Source: Paenarthrobacter sp. AR 02 (GTDB lineage: Bacteria > Actinomycetota > Actinomycetes > Actinomycetales > Micrococcaceae). From it: a stretch of DNA of 64,000 nucleotides. This document shows, in pieces, positions 1 to 7,993 of this stretch (the first letter of the stretch is position 1; every line of letters starts with the position of its first letter). The position numbers and the translations under genes were made by a program. The stretch covers positions 1 through 64,000 of the forward strand of contig NZ_JAJUKH010000002.1 in assembly GCF_021538675.1 (NCBI RefSeq). Reading direction: 5' to 3'. The notes beneath the pieces were generated by a model, which searched no databases, was not told the DNA's origin, and was given only the letters and a program-made list of their open reading frames with translations.

Positions 1-118
1 TTACGGCGGTCATAGCGTGGGGGAAACGCCCGGTCCCATTCCGAACCCGGAAGCTAAGACCCACAGCGCCGATGGTACTGCACCCGGGAGGGTGTGGGAG
101 AGTAGGACACCGCCGGAC
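1..118 (+). rRNA. rrf: 5S ribosomal RNA
   Basis: The sequence has the conserved actinobacterial 5S features: the central CCCATTCCGAACCCGGAAG block and the GGGAGAGTAGG block near the 3' end. The 5' GGCGGT (about 5-10) pairs with ACCGCC (about 109-114) to close helix I. The 5' end lies at or just before base 1. The 16S and 23S genes are expected to the left of the window. Confidence 0.95.
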
Positions 119-130
119 AACCATTAACAG

Positions 131-164
131 GGAGAGCCCCGACCACGACGGTCGGGGCTCCCCC
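131..164 (+). terminator. rRNA operon terminator
   Basis: GAGCCCCGACC (134-144) pairs perfectly with GGTCGGGGCTC (150-160) around a short ACGAC loop. It starts 13 bases after the 5S gene, so it probably ends the rRNA transcript. The run after the stem is C-rich rather than T-rich. Confidence 0.8.
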
Positions 165-200
165 CATTTAACCACCCGGTTCGCGCCGCCGGTAAAGTAG

Positions 201-701
201 GTGGTCATGGAAAATCTCTTCAGCCATCCCGCGTCCGAACCCGAGCCCTCCGAGCAGTCCGGCAATGAGCTTGAGCCCCTGGTGGTGACCGTGGTGGTCC
301 CATCGAACGTTTCGCATGCTTTCCAGGGCTTCACTGACCACCCCCACCTGTGGTGGCCCATGGAGGAGGAGAGCGTCTTTGGGCTCGGTTCCCATGTGGA
401 GTTTGAGGAGAACCTGATCCTGGAGACAGCCGAGGACGGCCGCACCTCTGTCTGGGGCACCATTGACGACTGGCAGCCACCCCTGTCCTTCCATGCCAGC
501 TGGTACCCGGCGAGCACCCCCTTGTGGTCCACGGAAATCCGTGTGGCATTCCGTGCAGTTGATGAAGGCACGGAGGTACGCCTGGTCCACGACGGTTGGG
601 AAGGGGCCGAGGATCCTGAGGCCTCACGGGCTTCCTATGCCGAGGGTTGGCCTCGCGTGCTGCAGCGCTACGTGAGATTCATGGGCGGAGCCGTTGCCTA
701 G
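201..701 (+). CDS. SRPBCC (AHSA1-like) domain protein
   Basis: This is a 166-residue protein with the outline of an SRPBCC/START-like fold. Residues about 26-160 contain a ligand-cavity pattern, with 'HLWWP' followed by a G-x-x-V-x-F strand, and end in a long C-terminal helix ('YAEGWPRVLQRYVRFM'). Families of this type bind hydrophobic ligands or act as Hsp90 co-chaperone-like domains; the ligand here is not evident. The start is GTG 201, or ATG 207 two codons later; neither has a strong ribosome site. It overlaps the next gene by 8 bases, so the two are probably co-translated. Confidence 0.75.
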   Translation: MVMENLFSHPASEPEPSEQSGNELEPLVVTVVVPSNVSHAFQGFTDHPHLWWPMEEESVFGLGSHVEFEENLILETAEDGRTSVWGTIDDWQPPLSFHASWYPASTPLWSTEIRVAFRAVDEGTEVRLVHDGWEGAEDPEASRASYAEGWPRVLQRYVRFMGGAVA

Positions 702-1212
702 GGTCCGCCGGCTCCACGCCGATGACTGGTTGTTGTTGAAGAACGTTCGCTTGGAGATGCTTGCAGACACCCCCATGGCTTACATCGAAAGCCTGGAGGC
801 GGCACGTCGGCAGACGGATACCCAATGGCAGCAGCGAGCGGCCGCAATGTGCGGGGATGGCAACGTCACGCTGGTTGCGGATGGGGGCAAAGACGATCCC
901 ACGCTCTACGGGCTGATGAGGGTGGTCCTGAAGCACCCGCAGGATTCTGAGTCGACACGGGAAGCGATGCTCATCAGTGTTTACGTGGCCCCTGAGCATC
1001 GCGGCTTGGGGTTGGCTGATGAGCTTTTGAATGAGGCGTGCAGGGTCGCAGGGGAGTCTCTGGGCGCCGATCGTCTTGAGCTGGGAGTCCATGAGGACAA
1101 TGCCCGGGCTCAAGCGTTCTACAGCCGCCATGGATTCGAGTTGACGGGTGCCAGCCGGCCCTATCCGCAAGATCCGGCCAAGCTGGAGCTCGTGATGGAA
1201 CGGCTGCTGTAG
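694..1212 (+). CDS. GNAT family N-acetyltransferase
   Basis: This 172-residue protein would transfer an acetyl group from acetyl-CoA to an unknown amine. The acetyl-CoA pocket is visible at about residues 92-110: a beta strand 'LISVYVAP' followed by 'EHRGLGLAD', a form of the R/Q-x-x-G-x-G/A motif. The late 'NARAQAFYSRHGF' segment is also typical of the fold. The TTG start at 694 overlaps the SRPBCC stop and is preceded by a GGGCGGAG ribosome site. Substrate cannot be predicted. Confidence 0.85.
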   Translation: MPRVRRLHADDWLLLKNVRLEMLADTPMAYIESLEAARRQTDTQWQQRAAAMCGDGNVTLVADGGKDDPTLYGLMRVVLKHPQDSESTREAMLISVYVAPEHRGLGLADELLNEACRVAGESLGADRLELGVHEDNARAQAFYSRHGFELTGASRPYPQDPAKLELVMERLL

Positions 1213-1237
1213 ACGGCGGGCCAGAGCGCTAGTACAG

Positions 1238-2260
1238 CTAGTTCGCGTCGGCCGGTGGAACAGCGGTGCTGGTGCGCACAACGAGCCTGGTGGGGTGCTG
1301 CGTGTCCGCTGCGACGAGAGGGGTGCCGTTGGTGATCGCCCCAAGGAGGGTACGGACTGCAAGTGCCCCTTGACCCTTGGCATCCTGGTCGATGGTAGTC
1401 AGGCCCATGACGTTACCAAGATCGTGTCCGTCGATGCCCATGATCGAGATGTCGTCCGGGACGCGCAGCCCGAAGTCGCGGGCAGCCAGGATGGTGCCGA
1501 TCGCCATTTCGTCAGATGCTGCGAAGACGGCGGTTGGCCGTTCCGGCGCGCCGGCAAGCAACTGCCGGGCGGCCGCATAGGCGCCTTCTATGGTGAAGTC
1601 CGCAGAAACGATCCATTCGGGCCTGACCGGACATCCGGCGTCGTTCATTGCCTTTTCGAAACCGGTGCGGCGGGTTCCGGGCAGATGGAAGTCCTGATCG
1701 TAGGCTTCATGACCGGTGATGTGGGCGATCTTGGTGTGCCCCAAGCCTAGAAGGTGGTTGGTGGCCTGGCGCGCAATGGCCGTGTCGTCGATCCTGATGG
1801 TGGAGGCCCCAGGCAGTGGCCCGCCGATGCCAACAATGGGGCGGTGCACGGCGTGGAGTTGCCGGAGCTCGTTCTCGCTCAATTCCAAGGAGACCGCAAT
1901 GACCGCGTCCACACGCTTACGCAGAAGGAAATCGTTGAAGACACTCTGCCGGTGGGCCGCATTCTCCCCGATGTTGTAGAGCGTGAGGTCGTAGCCCGCC
2001 TCCAACAGGGCTGCTGATGCGCCCTCCACCACCGCTGAAAAGAACCAGCGATGGACGGAGGGTACCACCAGGCCAACGTTGTGGGTCCGGCCGGACGCCA
2101 GGCTGGATGCGTGATAGGACAAAACGAAACCCAGCTCGGAGGCTGCAGCCTGGGCACGTGCGCGGCTGGCAGGGGATACGCTGCCTTTGCCGCTCAGGGC
2201 CCGGGAAACTGTTGCCACGGACAAACCTGCGCGCTCGGCAACGTCCTTGATACCGGTCAT
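1238..2260 (-). CDS. LacI family transcriptional regulator
   Basis: A 340-residue repressor with an N-terminal LacI helix-turn-helix (residues about 3-25, 'IKDVAERAGLSVATVSRAL') and hinge, then a periplasmic-binding-protein-like sugar domain. It lies 19 bases downstream of the GH13 alpha-glucosidase on the same strand, so it is probably the local repressor of that gene and of itself. The likely binding sites are the two TGGAAnCGCTTnCA sequences at 4053-4066 and 4140-4153. The inducer is probably an alpha-glucoside, by context. Confidence 0.9.
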   Translation of the reverse strand: MTGIKDVAERAGLSVATVSRALSGKGSVSPASRARAQAAASELGFVLSYHASSLASGRTHNVGLVVPSVHRWFFSAVVEGASAALLEAGYDLTLYNIGENAAHRQSVFNDFLLRKRVDAVIAVSLELSENELRQLHAVHRPIVGIGGPLPGASTIRIDDTAIARQATNHLLGLGHTKIAHITGHEAYDQDFHLPGTRRTGFEKAMNDAGCPVRPEWIVSADFTIEGAYAAARQLLAGAPERPTAVFAASDEMAIGTILAARDFGLRVPDDISIMGIDGHDLGNVMGLTTIDQDAKGQGALAVRTLLGAITNGTPLVAADTQHPTRLVVRTSTAVPPADAN

Positions 2261-2279
2261 CCCGCTCCTTGAAGAAGAT

Positions 2280-4022
2280 TTAGCTGACTTTGAGCCAGAC
2301 TGTCTCTCCCGAGCTTATTTGATCAGCAGCCTGTGGTTCCGCGCTTACATGCCGGGAGCTGCGCAGGATCAGCTCTCCGGGCGGCATCGGCATGGGCTGG
2401 TGTGCCGTGTTCATGACCACCAAAATGTTTCCGTTGAGGTACGCGAGCGACGAGCCGCTGCAGTAATCCTCCACCCAGGCCAATGATCCTTCACCAAGTC
2501 GGAGTGCGGCCCTTTCGGCCAGTAATGCACGGTACAGGTTAAGGTGCGACGCCGGATCGGACTCCTGCTTGTCCCTCGCCAGTGCGGGCCAGGACTCGGG
2601 CTGGGGCAGCCAGGGATCCTTGCCGTCCCCGAAGCCGGCGTTGGCGTCCGCGGACCGCCACGGCAGCGGCACACGGCAGCCGTCGCGGCCGATGCGGGCC
2701 CCGCCTGTCCGGCTGAACGTGGGGTCCTGCCGAAGCGCGGCGGGGATGGTGGTGGAATCGGGGAGGCCCAGTTCCTCACCCTGGTAAAGGTAGGCGCCGC
2801 CCGGCAGGCCGAGCATGAACATGGTGGCCGCGGCAGCCCGCCGTCGTCCGAGTTCCTCGTTGGGTTGTACGTCGTCAGGCCCTATGCCATCACCATCGCG
2901 GGGGCCAGGTCCGTCGTAGCCGAACCGGGAAACGTGCCGGACAACATCGTGGTTGGAGAGAACCCAAGTACTCGGGGCCCCGACAGCATCCAGCGAGACC
3001 AGGGAGTCAGTGATGGTGTGGCGAAGGCGGTAGACGTCCAAGCCGGCATGCAGGTACGGGAAGTTGAAGGCTTGGTGCATCTCGTCGGGGCGGACCCACA
3101 GCGCCAGCCGCGGAAGCGGGTCCACATTGGCTTCGGCGCAGAGGATGCGGTCCGGCCCGTATTCCTCCAGGATGGAGCGCCAGCGCCGGTAGATGTCGTG
3201 CAGTGCGGGCTGGCCGAACATGGGAGCATCCTGGCCCGGGAAGCCGTCCGAGCTGTTGCCATCAGCACGGCCGCCCCAGTTGGGAAGGCCTGCGGCTTTG
3301 ACCAAGGCGTGGGCAACATCAACACGGAAGCCGGAAATACCGCGGTCCAGCCAAAAACGGAGCACGCGTTCAAACTCTGCGTGGACCGCAGGGCTGTCCC
3401 AGTTGAAGTCCGGCTGCGAGGAGTCGAAAAGATGCAGGAACCACTGTCCTGGCCTCCCGTCCGCTTCGATGATGCGGGTCCAGGCCGAGCCGCCAAAGTG
3501 CGACTGCCAGTTGTTGGGCGGCTCGTTGCCGTCCGGACCAAGCCCGTCCCTGAAGATGAACATGTTGCGCTCGGGGCTATGAGGTCCGGCCTGGAGTGCC
3601 GCCTGGAACGCTACGTGCTGGTCGGAGCAATGGTTGGGAACCAGGTCCGCAATGACGCGCAGGTTCAGCCTGTTGGCTTCGGCAATCAGTGCGTCAAAGT
3701 CCGTCAGGGTGCCAAACAGCGGGTCGACGTCGCAGTAGTCGCTCACGTCGTAACCCGCGTCCCTCTGGGGCGAACGGTAGAACGGCGACAGCCACACGGC
3801 GTCCACTCCCAAAGCTGCAAGCTTCCCCAGTTCTTCCGTGATGCCAGCCAGGTCTCCTACACCGTCACCGTTGAGGTCGCGGAAGGACCGCGGATAAATC
3901 TGGTAGATGACGGCGGAACGCCACCAACCGTGGGCGTCGGAGGCGTCGTGGACTGGGGTTATCTGCGTGAATGCAGCAGTGGGCTCGTAGGCCTCAACTG
4001 AGAGCAATGAATCAACGGACAT
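2280..4022 (-). CDS. GH13 alpha-glucosidase (oligo-1,6-glucosidase/maltase type)
   Basis: A 580-residue retaining alpha-glycosidase of family GH13 that hydrolyses short alpha-glucosides. Numbered from ATG 4022, the nucleophile is D235 in 'GFRVDVAHAL', the acid/base is E297 in 'LCAEANVD', and the transition-state stabiliser is D359 in 'LSNHDV'. There is no signal peptide, so it is cytoplasmic and acts on imported sugars. An ATG 17 codons upstream (4073) is also in frame, but the LacI-type operator at 4053-4066 lies between the two, which favours 4022. Neither start has a clear ribosome site. The first 30 residues precede the conserved catalytic domain and are unusual. It is in an operon with the LacI gene. 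Confidence 0.9.
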   Translation of the reverse strand: MSVDSLLSVEAYEPTAAFTQITPVHDASDAHGWWRSAVIYQIYPRSFRDLNGDGVGDLAGITEELGKLAALGVDAVWLSPFYRSPQRDAGYDVSDYCDVDPLFGTLTDFDALIAEANRLNLRVIADLVPNHCSDQHVAFQAALQAGPHSPERNMFIFRDGLGPDGNEPPNNWQSHFGGSAWTRIIEADGRPGQWFLHLFDSSQPDFNWDSPAVHAEFERVLRFWLDRGISGFRVDVAHALVKAAGLPNWGGRADGNSSDGFPGQDAPMFGQPALHDIYRRWRSILEEYGPDRILCAEANVDPLPRLALWVRPDEMHQAFNFPYLHAGLDVYRLRHTITDSLVSLDAVGAPSTWVLSNHDVVRHVSRFGYDGPGPRDGDGIGPDDVQPNEELGRRRAAAATMFMLGLPGGAYLYQGEELGLPDSTTIPAALRQDPTFSRTGGARIGRDGCRVPLPWRSADANAGFGDGKDPWLPQPESWPALARDKQESDPASHLNLYRALLAERAALRLGEGSLAWVEDYCSGSSLAYLNGNILVVMNTAHQPMPMPPGELILRSSRHVSAEPQAADQISSGETVWLKVS

Positions 4023-4052
4023 GGACACATCGTAGGAGACAGCCCGGAATAT

Positions 4053-4066
4053 TGAAAGCGCTTCCA
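4053..4066. promoter_or_regulatory. LacI-type operator O1
   Basis: TGAAAGCGCTTCCA (reverse strand TGGAAGCGCTTTCA) is a near-perfect palindrome with the central CG typical of LacI-family sites. It lies about 30 bases before the preferred alpha-glucosidase start, where a promoter would be. Confidence 0.75.
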
Positions 4067-4139
4067 CTTTCATGAACGCGCCACCCGCAGCAAAGTGAAG
4101 TGGGGCGGATTTTCGCAGGAGTAAGTTCGGGGCACAGTC

Positions 4140-4153
4140 TGGAAACGCTTACA
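4140..4153. promoter_or_regulatory. LacI-type operator O2
   Basis: TGGAAACGCTTACA matches O1 in the pattern TGGAAnCGCTTnCA. It lies 87 bases upstream of O1, a spacing that would allow repression by looping. Confidence 0.65.
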
Positions 4154-4293
4154 GACGCCATCGAGGGAGGCCCGGCGGATTTAGCCCGGCTGTGCCAAAA
4201 CGGTCAAGGGTCCGCTGGCTAGACTATGAGCACGGAAACACTGCGAAGACTGCCGGGTTGGCGTGTCCGCGGTGCTCGTGTGAAGGGAACACC

Positions 4294-5745
4294 TTGTCTG
4301 ACGAAATGGCCATGGCCGGTACACCACAGAAACGCACACACGGCCAAGGCGAAGCAGCCCAGCCATCAGCAGCGCAGCGGGCTTTCCTGCGCGACCTTGC
4401 GGAAGGCCTGGGCGCCGGCAATCTGGCCCAGGACGTTGAAACACTCAGCACCTACTCAGCCGACCAGGGCCCCCTCTTGGAACGGCACCTGCCCCTTACC
4501 GTCGTTTGGGCTGAGTCCGTGGCGGACGTGCAACACGTCGTCCGCACCTGCGCCGCACACCAGGTTCCGATCGTCGCCCGAGGCGCCGGAACGGGTGTCT
4601 CCGGTGGTGCGCACGCCACCGAAGGGTGCATCGTCCTGAGTCTCGAACGGATGAACCGCATCCTGGACCTGAACCCCGACGACGAGACCGCCGTCGTCGA
4701 ACCCGGCGTCATCAACGCCGAACTGAACGCAGCAGCCGCCGAACACGGACTGATGTACGCCCCGGACCCCGCCAGTTACAAAATGTCTACCATCGGCGGC
4801 AATGTGGCCACGAACGCGGGTGGGCTGCGCTGCGCCAAATACGGTGTAACGCGTGATTCCGTGTTGGCGCTTGATGTCGTCATGGCTGACGGCTCCCTGA
4901 TGCACACCGGCCACCAGACCTTCAAGGGCGTCGCGGGCTACGACCTGACCGCCCTGCTGGTGGGCTCCGAAGGAACACTGGGAATCGTGGTGGGCGTGAC
5001 AGTACGCCTGAAATACCTGCCGCGCGAAATCCACACCATCGCCGCGTTCTACCAGGACTTCCGCAGCGCAGCCGCGGGCGTCCTCGCTGTAGGCCGGGCC
5101 CGGGTCCAGCCAGCCATCATGGAACTCCTGGACAACGGCACGCTGGTGCAACTGGACGAACTGCACGGGGGAGACCTCCAGAGACGCGGCAAATCCCTGC
5201 TGCTCATCCAGACCGACGGTTTCGGTGCTGCTGCCGAGGCCGACGTCGTACGGCAGGTCCTCGCCGACGGTGGCGCCACCGTTACCACCGAAGCCAGCGC
5301 CGAAGCCGAAATGCTGGTGGAACTGCGACGCAACAGCCGCGGCGTCGAGGTCGACGACGAATTCCGGGTAGGCGAAGACATTGCCGTCCCACGATCGCGG
5401 CTGGTGGACTTCGTAGCCGCCCTTGAAGCGATGGCCGAGCGGTTCCAGGTCCGGCTCAAGGTAGTGGCCCACGCCGGCGACGGTAACCTGCACCCCACCT
5501 TCTGGATGGACCGGGTGGACCCCGTCACCGACACCGACGCCCTGCAGCGCCTGAACGCAGCCTTGGACGAGTCCATTCGGGTGGGGCTCCAGATGGGTGG
5601 AACCATCACCGGTGAGCACGGCGTAGGGCAATACAAGCTGCGCTGGCTGGGACTTGAGCAGCCGGAGCCCGTGCGGGAGCTGCAGCGGCGGATCAAGGAG
5701 CTGTTCGATCCGCAGGGGATCCTGAACCCGGGGAAGGCTATCTAG
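4294..5745 (+). CDS. FAD-linked oxidase, GlcD (glycolate oxidase)/D-lactate dehydrogenase type
   Basis: A 483-residue flavoprotein that would oxidise a 2-hydroxy acid. The PCMH-type FAD domain is clear: 'PIVARGAGTGVSGGA', then 'YAPDPASYKMSTIGGNVATNAGG' and 'GSEGTLGIV'. The C-terminal cap domain ends with 'GTITGEHGVG', the family signature. The TTG start at 4294 is chosen because GAAGGGA lies 6-12 bases upstream; the frame is open to 4192 but has no ribosome site there. A TAGACT box at 4219-4224 could be its -10. No iron-sulfur partner subunit (GlcF-like) lies beside it, so it may work alone or with a partner elsewhere. Confidence 0.85.
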   Translation: MSDEMAMAGTPQKRTHGQGEAAQPSAAQRAFLRDLAEGLGAGNLAQDVETLSTYSADQGPLLERHLPLTVVWAESVADVQHVVRTCAAHQVPIVARGAGTGVSGGAHATEGCIVLSLERMNRILDLNPDDETAVVEPGVINAELNAAAAEHGLMYAPDPASYKMSTIGGNVATNAGGLRCAKYGVTRDSVLALDVVMADGSLMHTGHQTFKGVAGYDLTALLVGSEGTLGIVVGVTVRLKYLPREIHTIAAFYQDFRSAAAGVLAVGRARVQPAIMELLDNGTLVQLDELHGGDLQRRGKSLLLIQTDGFGAAAEADVVRQVLADGGATVTTEASAEAEMLVELRRNSRGVEVDDEFRVGEDIAVPRSRLVDFVAALEAMAERFQVRLKVVAHAGDGNLHPTFWMDRVDPVTDTDALQRLNAALDESIRVGLQMGGTITGEHGVGQYKLRWLGLEQPEPVRELQRRIKELFDPQGILNPGKAI

Positions 5746-5794
5746 GAACCGGCTAGCGGCGCGTACCGGCCGGGCCGAGCGTACCGGGCGGGCC

Positions 5795-5876
5795 GGGCCC
5801 GAAGGCCCGGAACGCTCTGCGCGCTCGGTCGTTCCTCCCTTAGACGCGCGCTGCCGCGTTCCGGGCCTTCGGGCCC
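5795..5876. repeat. Long GC-rich inverted repeat
   Basis: A perfect 21-base inverted repeat: arm 1 at 5795-5815 begins GGGCCCGAAGG, arm 2 at 5856-5876 ends CCTTCGGGCCC. The 40-base loop contains a further GCGCG/CGCGC pairing. Just upstream, two GCGTACCGG(G/C)C-like units lie in tandem. It may be the terminator of the upstream oxidase, or a REP-like palindromic element. Confidence 0.75.
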
Positions 5877-5921
5877 CTTGGGGGCGCACCGGCAGCGTTG
5901 CCGCCACATCACACCCCCGCT

Positions 5922-5933
5922 CTGGTATTCCAA
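5922..5933. promoter_or_regulatory. Putative GntR operator (distal)
   Basis: CTGGTATTCCAA is the exact reverse complement of the site at 15318-15329 and a 10/12 match to the palindrome at 6006-6017. It lies about 80 bases upstream of the transporter promoter start. Confidence 0.6.
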
Positions 5934-5973
5934 AGTTTGTGCTTCTCGTCTTCTGGTCACATCGTTTCTGGCA

Positions 5974-6017
5974 TTTACATTCGTTGATTCTGCTCATATT
6001 CTTATTTGGTATACCAA
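5974..6017 (+). promoter_or_regulatory. Transporter promoter with GntR-type operator
   Basis: A -35 TTTACA (5974-5979) and -10 TATTCT (5997-6002) are 17 bases apart. The perfect palindrome TTGGTATACCAA (6006-6017) sits at the expected transcription start. The opp promoter at 15256-15299 has the same architecture, which supports common control by the GntR protein encoded at 16901-17584. Confidence 0.7.
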
Positions 6018-6038
6018 GTGAGTTATGAGGAGGATTGC

Positions 6039-7319
6039 GTGCGTGAAAACCGGGTGGGTGGGGCGGGGCTGGGTTCGAGGGCGACGACGGGCCTGATCTT
6101 GCTCGCACTTGTGATGGTGTCCATCAATCTTCGGCCGGCAATTACTACGGTGGCCGGGGTGATGAACCAGGTGCACGGGGTTTATGGACTCGATCCTTCG
6201 CTGCTTCCGCTCTTGGGAACGATGCCGGTGCTGGCCTTCGGGATTTCGGGACCCATTGGGCCGTGGCTGGCTCGCCGACTGGGAACCGGACGGGCCGTAG
6301 CCGTGGCACTCCTGGCGTTGGCTGCAGCGTTGATCCTCCGTGCGACCGTGCCAGCGCTCTTGCTCCCGGGCACTTTCCTGGCCGGCATGGCGATCATGAG
6401 CGCCAGCGTATTGGTTCCGCAGATCGTCAAATCCAACAGGGGCACGGGGTGGTGGACTGGCCTTTGCACCATGGGATTTGGACTAGGTGCAGCACTTGGG
6501 GCCGGGCTGGTCCAGCCACTGGAGCAGGCCTTCGGCGGAAGCCTGCCGTCGGCACTTGCCGCCTGGGCCGTGCCGGCCCTGCTGGGGGCCTTCCTGATCC
6601 ACCGCTCCGGAGGACGCACGACGTCGACACCCCCGTCGCCCGGAACGGCCAGCCAGGTGCCTGGTCCAGCCAGCCCAGTATCTGGCTCGGCCAGCCCACT
6701 CAGGAAGCAGCGCACGGCATGGGCGGTCACGGCGTTCTTCGGTTTGCAGGCCATGCTCTACTTCGCCATCACCTCATGGCTGGCTGTGTACCTGGTGTCC
6801 CGGGGGCTCTCGCCTTCGGATGCCGCGGCATTGCTCGCATGGTTCAGCCTCGCTGGATTGCCGGCCAGCCTCCTTGCTCCTGTCCTGGCGGGCCGGCCCA
6901 GGATACTGCGGGTCATGGCACCCGGACTTGGAATATCCGTGGCCCTCGCACTCGTGGGAGTGCTGGTTGCACCCGTGGGGCTGCAGTTCGTCATGGTCGG
7001 CATACTCGGGGTTGTGCAAAGCGCCGGTTTTGGCCTGGCCATGGCACTGGTGGTGATCCGCTCGGCGGGGCCACAGTCAGCCGGTCGGCTCTCGGCCATG
7101 AGCCAAGGGTTCGGCTTTGCGCTTGCTTCGCTGGGCCCATTGGGCGCCGGATTGCTTCACACCATGACTGGCGGCTGGGAATTGACGTTCTGGACGCTCT
7201 CGGCCGAGGCGCTGGTGCTGGCCGGGGCAGGATTCCTGGCGATTCGAGGGCCCGTGGTGAGCGTCGGACTGACCGAGGTGCCCCCGCAACCCGCGTCGAA
7301 AGCTGGATCTCTTCGCTGA
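6039..7319 (+). CDS. MFS transporter, CynX/NimT type
   Basis: A 426-residue, about 12-helix major facilitator protein of the cyanate/2-nitroimidazole (CynX/NimT) group. The first helix runs into 'NLRPAITTVAGVM', a hallmark of this group, and 'GMAIMSASVLVPQIVK' follows in helix 4. A low-complexity proline/serine-rich linker (about residues 200-220) marks the central cytoplasmic loop. The start is GTG 6039, because AGGAGG at 6028-6033 is ideally spaced; an in-frame TTG at 6006 would lie inside the operator. Family members export or import small polar compounds. Here it appears to share control with the Opp importer and amidohydrolases. Confidence 0.85.
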   Translation: MRENRVGGAGLGSRATTGLILLALVMVSINLRPAITTVAGVMNQVHGVYGLDPSLLPLLGTMPVLAFGISGPIGPWLARRLGTGRAVAVALLALAAALILRATVPALLLPGTFLAGMAIMSASVLVPQIVKSNRGTGWWTGLCTMGFGLGAALGAGLVQPLEQAFGGSLPSALAAWAVPALLGAFLIHRSGGRTTSTPPSPGTASQVPGPASPVSGSASPLRKQRTAWAVTAFFGLQAMLYFAITSWLAVYLVSRGLSPSDAAALLAWFSLAGLPASLLAPVLAGRPRILRVMAPGLGISVALALVGVLVAPVGLQFVMVGILGVVQSAGFGLAMALVVIRSAGPQSAGRLSAMSQGFGFALASLGPLGAGLLHTMTGGWELTFWTLSAEALVLAGAGFLAIRGPVVSVGLTEVPPQPASKAGSLR

Positions 7320-7421
7320 GGCGCTGTCCGACGCCGGTGGAACCACCTGGCGCTGAAAACAACCTTTCCGGAGGCAGGCGGGGCCTTTCGGGGGGTCCCT
7401 CTGCGGCGTATCCTCGGCGAT

Positions 7422-7910
7422 ATGACGACCTCAGCATCAGGGACGAATCAGCCAGCCACACCCGCTACGGAAATCCTTGAAACCAACGAGTGTTGGGAGC
7501 TCTTGCGCGGCGTATCAGTTGGCAGGCTGGCTGTGTGGGTGGAAGACCACCCCGATATTTTCCCCGTGAATTACAAAGTGGACCACGGAACCCTGGTCTT
7601 CAGGACCGGCGAAGGAACCAAGCTCCACGCGGCCCTTGGCGACACCCCGGTGGCCATCGAGGCCGACGGGGTCAACGCCGAAACCGGCGTGGCGTGGAGC
7701 GTTGTGGTCAGGGGCCAGGCGTCCGCGGTGAAACTGACCCAGGACGTGCTGGACACGATCGGGCTCCTGCTGTTTCCGTGGGAAGCCGGCCAGAAGGACC
7801 AGTTCATCCGCATCACACCCAGCAAAGTCACAGGCCGTCGCTTCACAGTCACTCCGGCTGTGACATGGTGGACGCCGTTGGATGACGCGCCAACTGCGCG
7901 AAGCGAGTAG
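7422..7910 (+). CDS. Pyridoxamine 5'-phosphate oxidase family protein (FMN split barrel)
   Basis: A 162-residue protein with the flavin-binding split-barrel fold: 'LLRGVSVGRLAV' at the N-terminus, 'FPVNYKVDHGTLVFRTGEGTKL' in the barrel, and a conserved 'WSVVVRGQA' strand. Such proteins bind FMN or F420 and reduce diverse substrates; the substrate is unknown. A TATCCT box at 7409-7414 ends 7 bases before the ATG, and there is no ribosome site, so the mRNA is probably leaderless. Confidence 0.8.
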   Translation: MTTSASGTNQPATPATEILETNECWELLRGVSVGRLAVWVEDHPDIFPVNYKVDHGTLVFRTGEGTKLHAALGDTPVAIEADGVNAETGVAWSVVVRGQASAVKLTQDVLDTIGLLLFPWEAGQKDQFIRITPSKVTGRRFTVTPAVTWWTPLDDAPTARSE

Positions 7911-7920
7911 CCGTTAATAA

Positions 7921-7987
7921 CGAAACCCGCCCTGGTTCGGAACTCCTCATGCTCAACGGCGAGGAGAACCAACCAGGGCGGGTTTCG
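7921..7987. terminator. Bidirectional terminator
   Basis: A perfect 17-base inverted repeat (7921-7937 with 7971-7987, core AACCCGCCCTGG) is closed by an inner CTCCTC/GAGGAG pairing. It separates the convergent genes ending at 7910 and 7994, so it can serve both. Confidence 0.85.
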
Positions 7988-7993
7988 TAGCGG

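Noticed and set aside
2544..4001. 485-codon plus-strand frame opposite the alpha-glucosidase
   Set aside because: Antisense shadow of a gene with an intact GH13 catalytic triad.
5746..5960. Minus-strand coding frame in the glcD-transporter gap
   Set aside because: The sequence is dominated by an inverted repeat and gives an Arg/Pro/Gly-rich product without a family.
6006..6038. TTG start of the CynX-type transporter at 6006
   Set aside because: The codon lies inside the palindrome TTGGTATACCAA; GTG 6039 has a perfect AGGAGG upstream.
4456..6108. 550-codon minus-strand frame opposite the FAD-linked oxidase
   Set aside because: High-GC antisense frame; the plus strand has clear FAD-oxidase motifs, and the antisense product has no recognisable domain.
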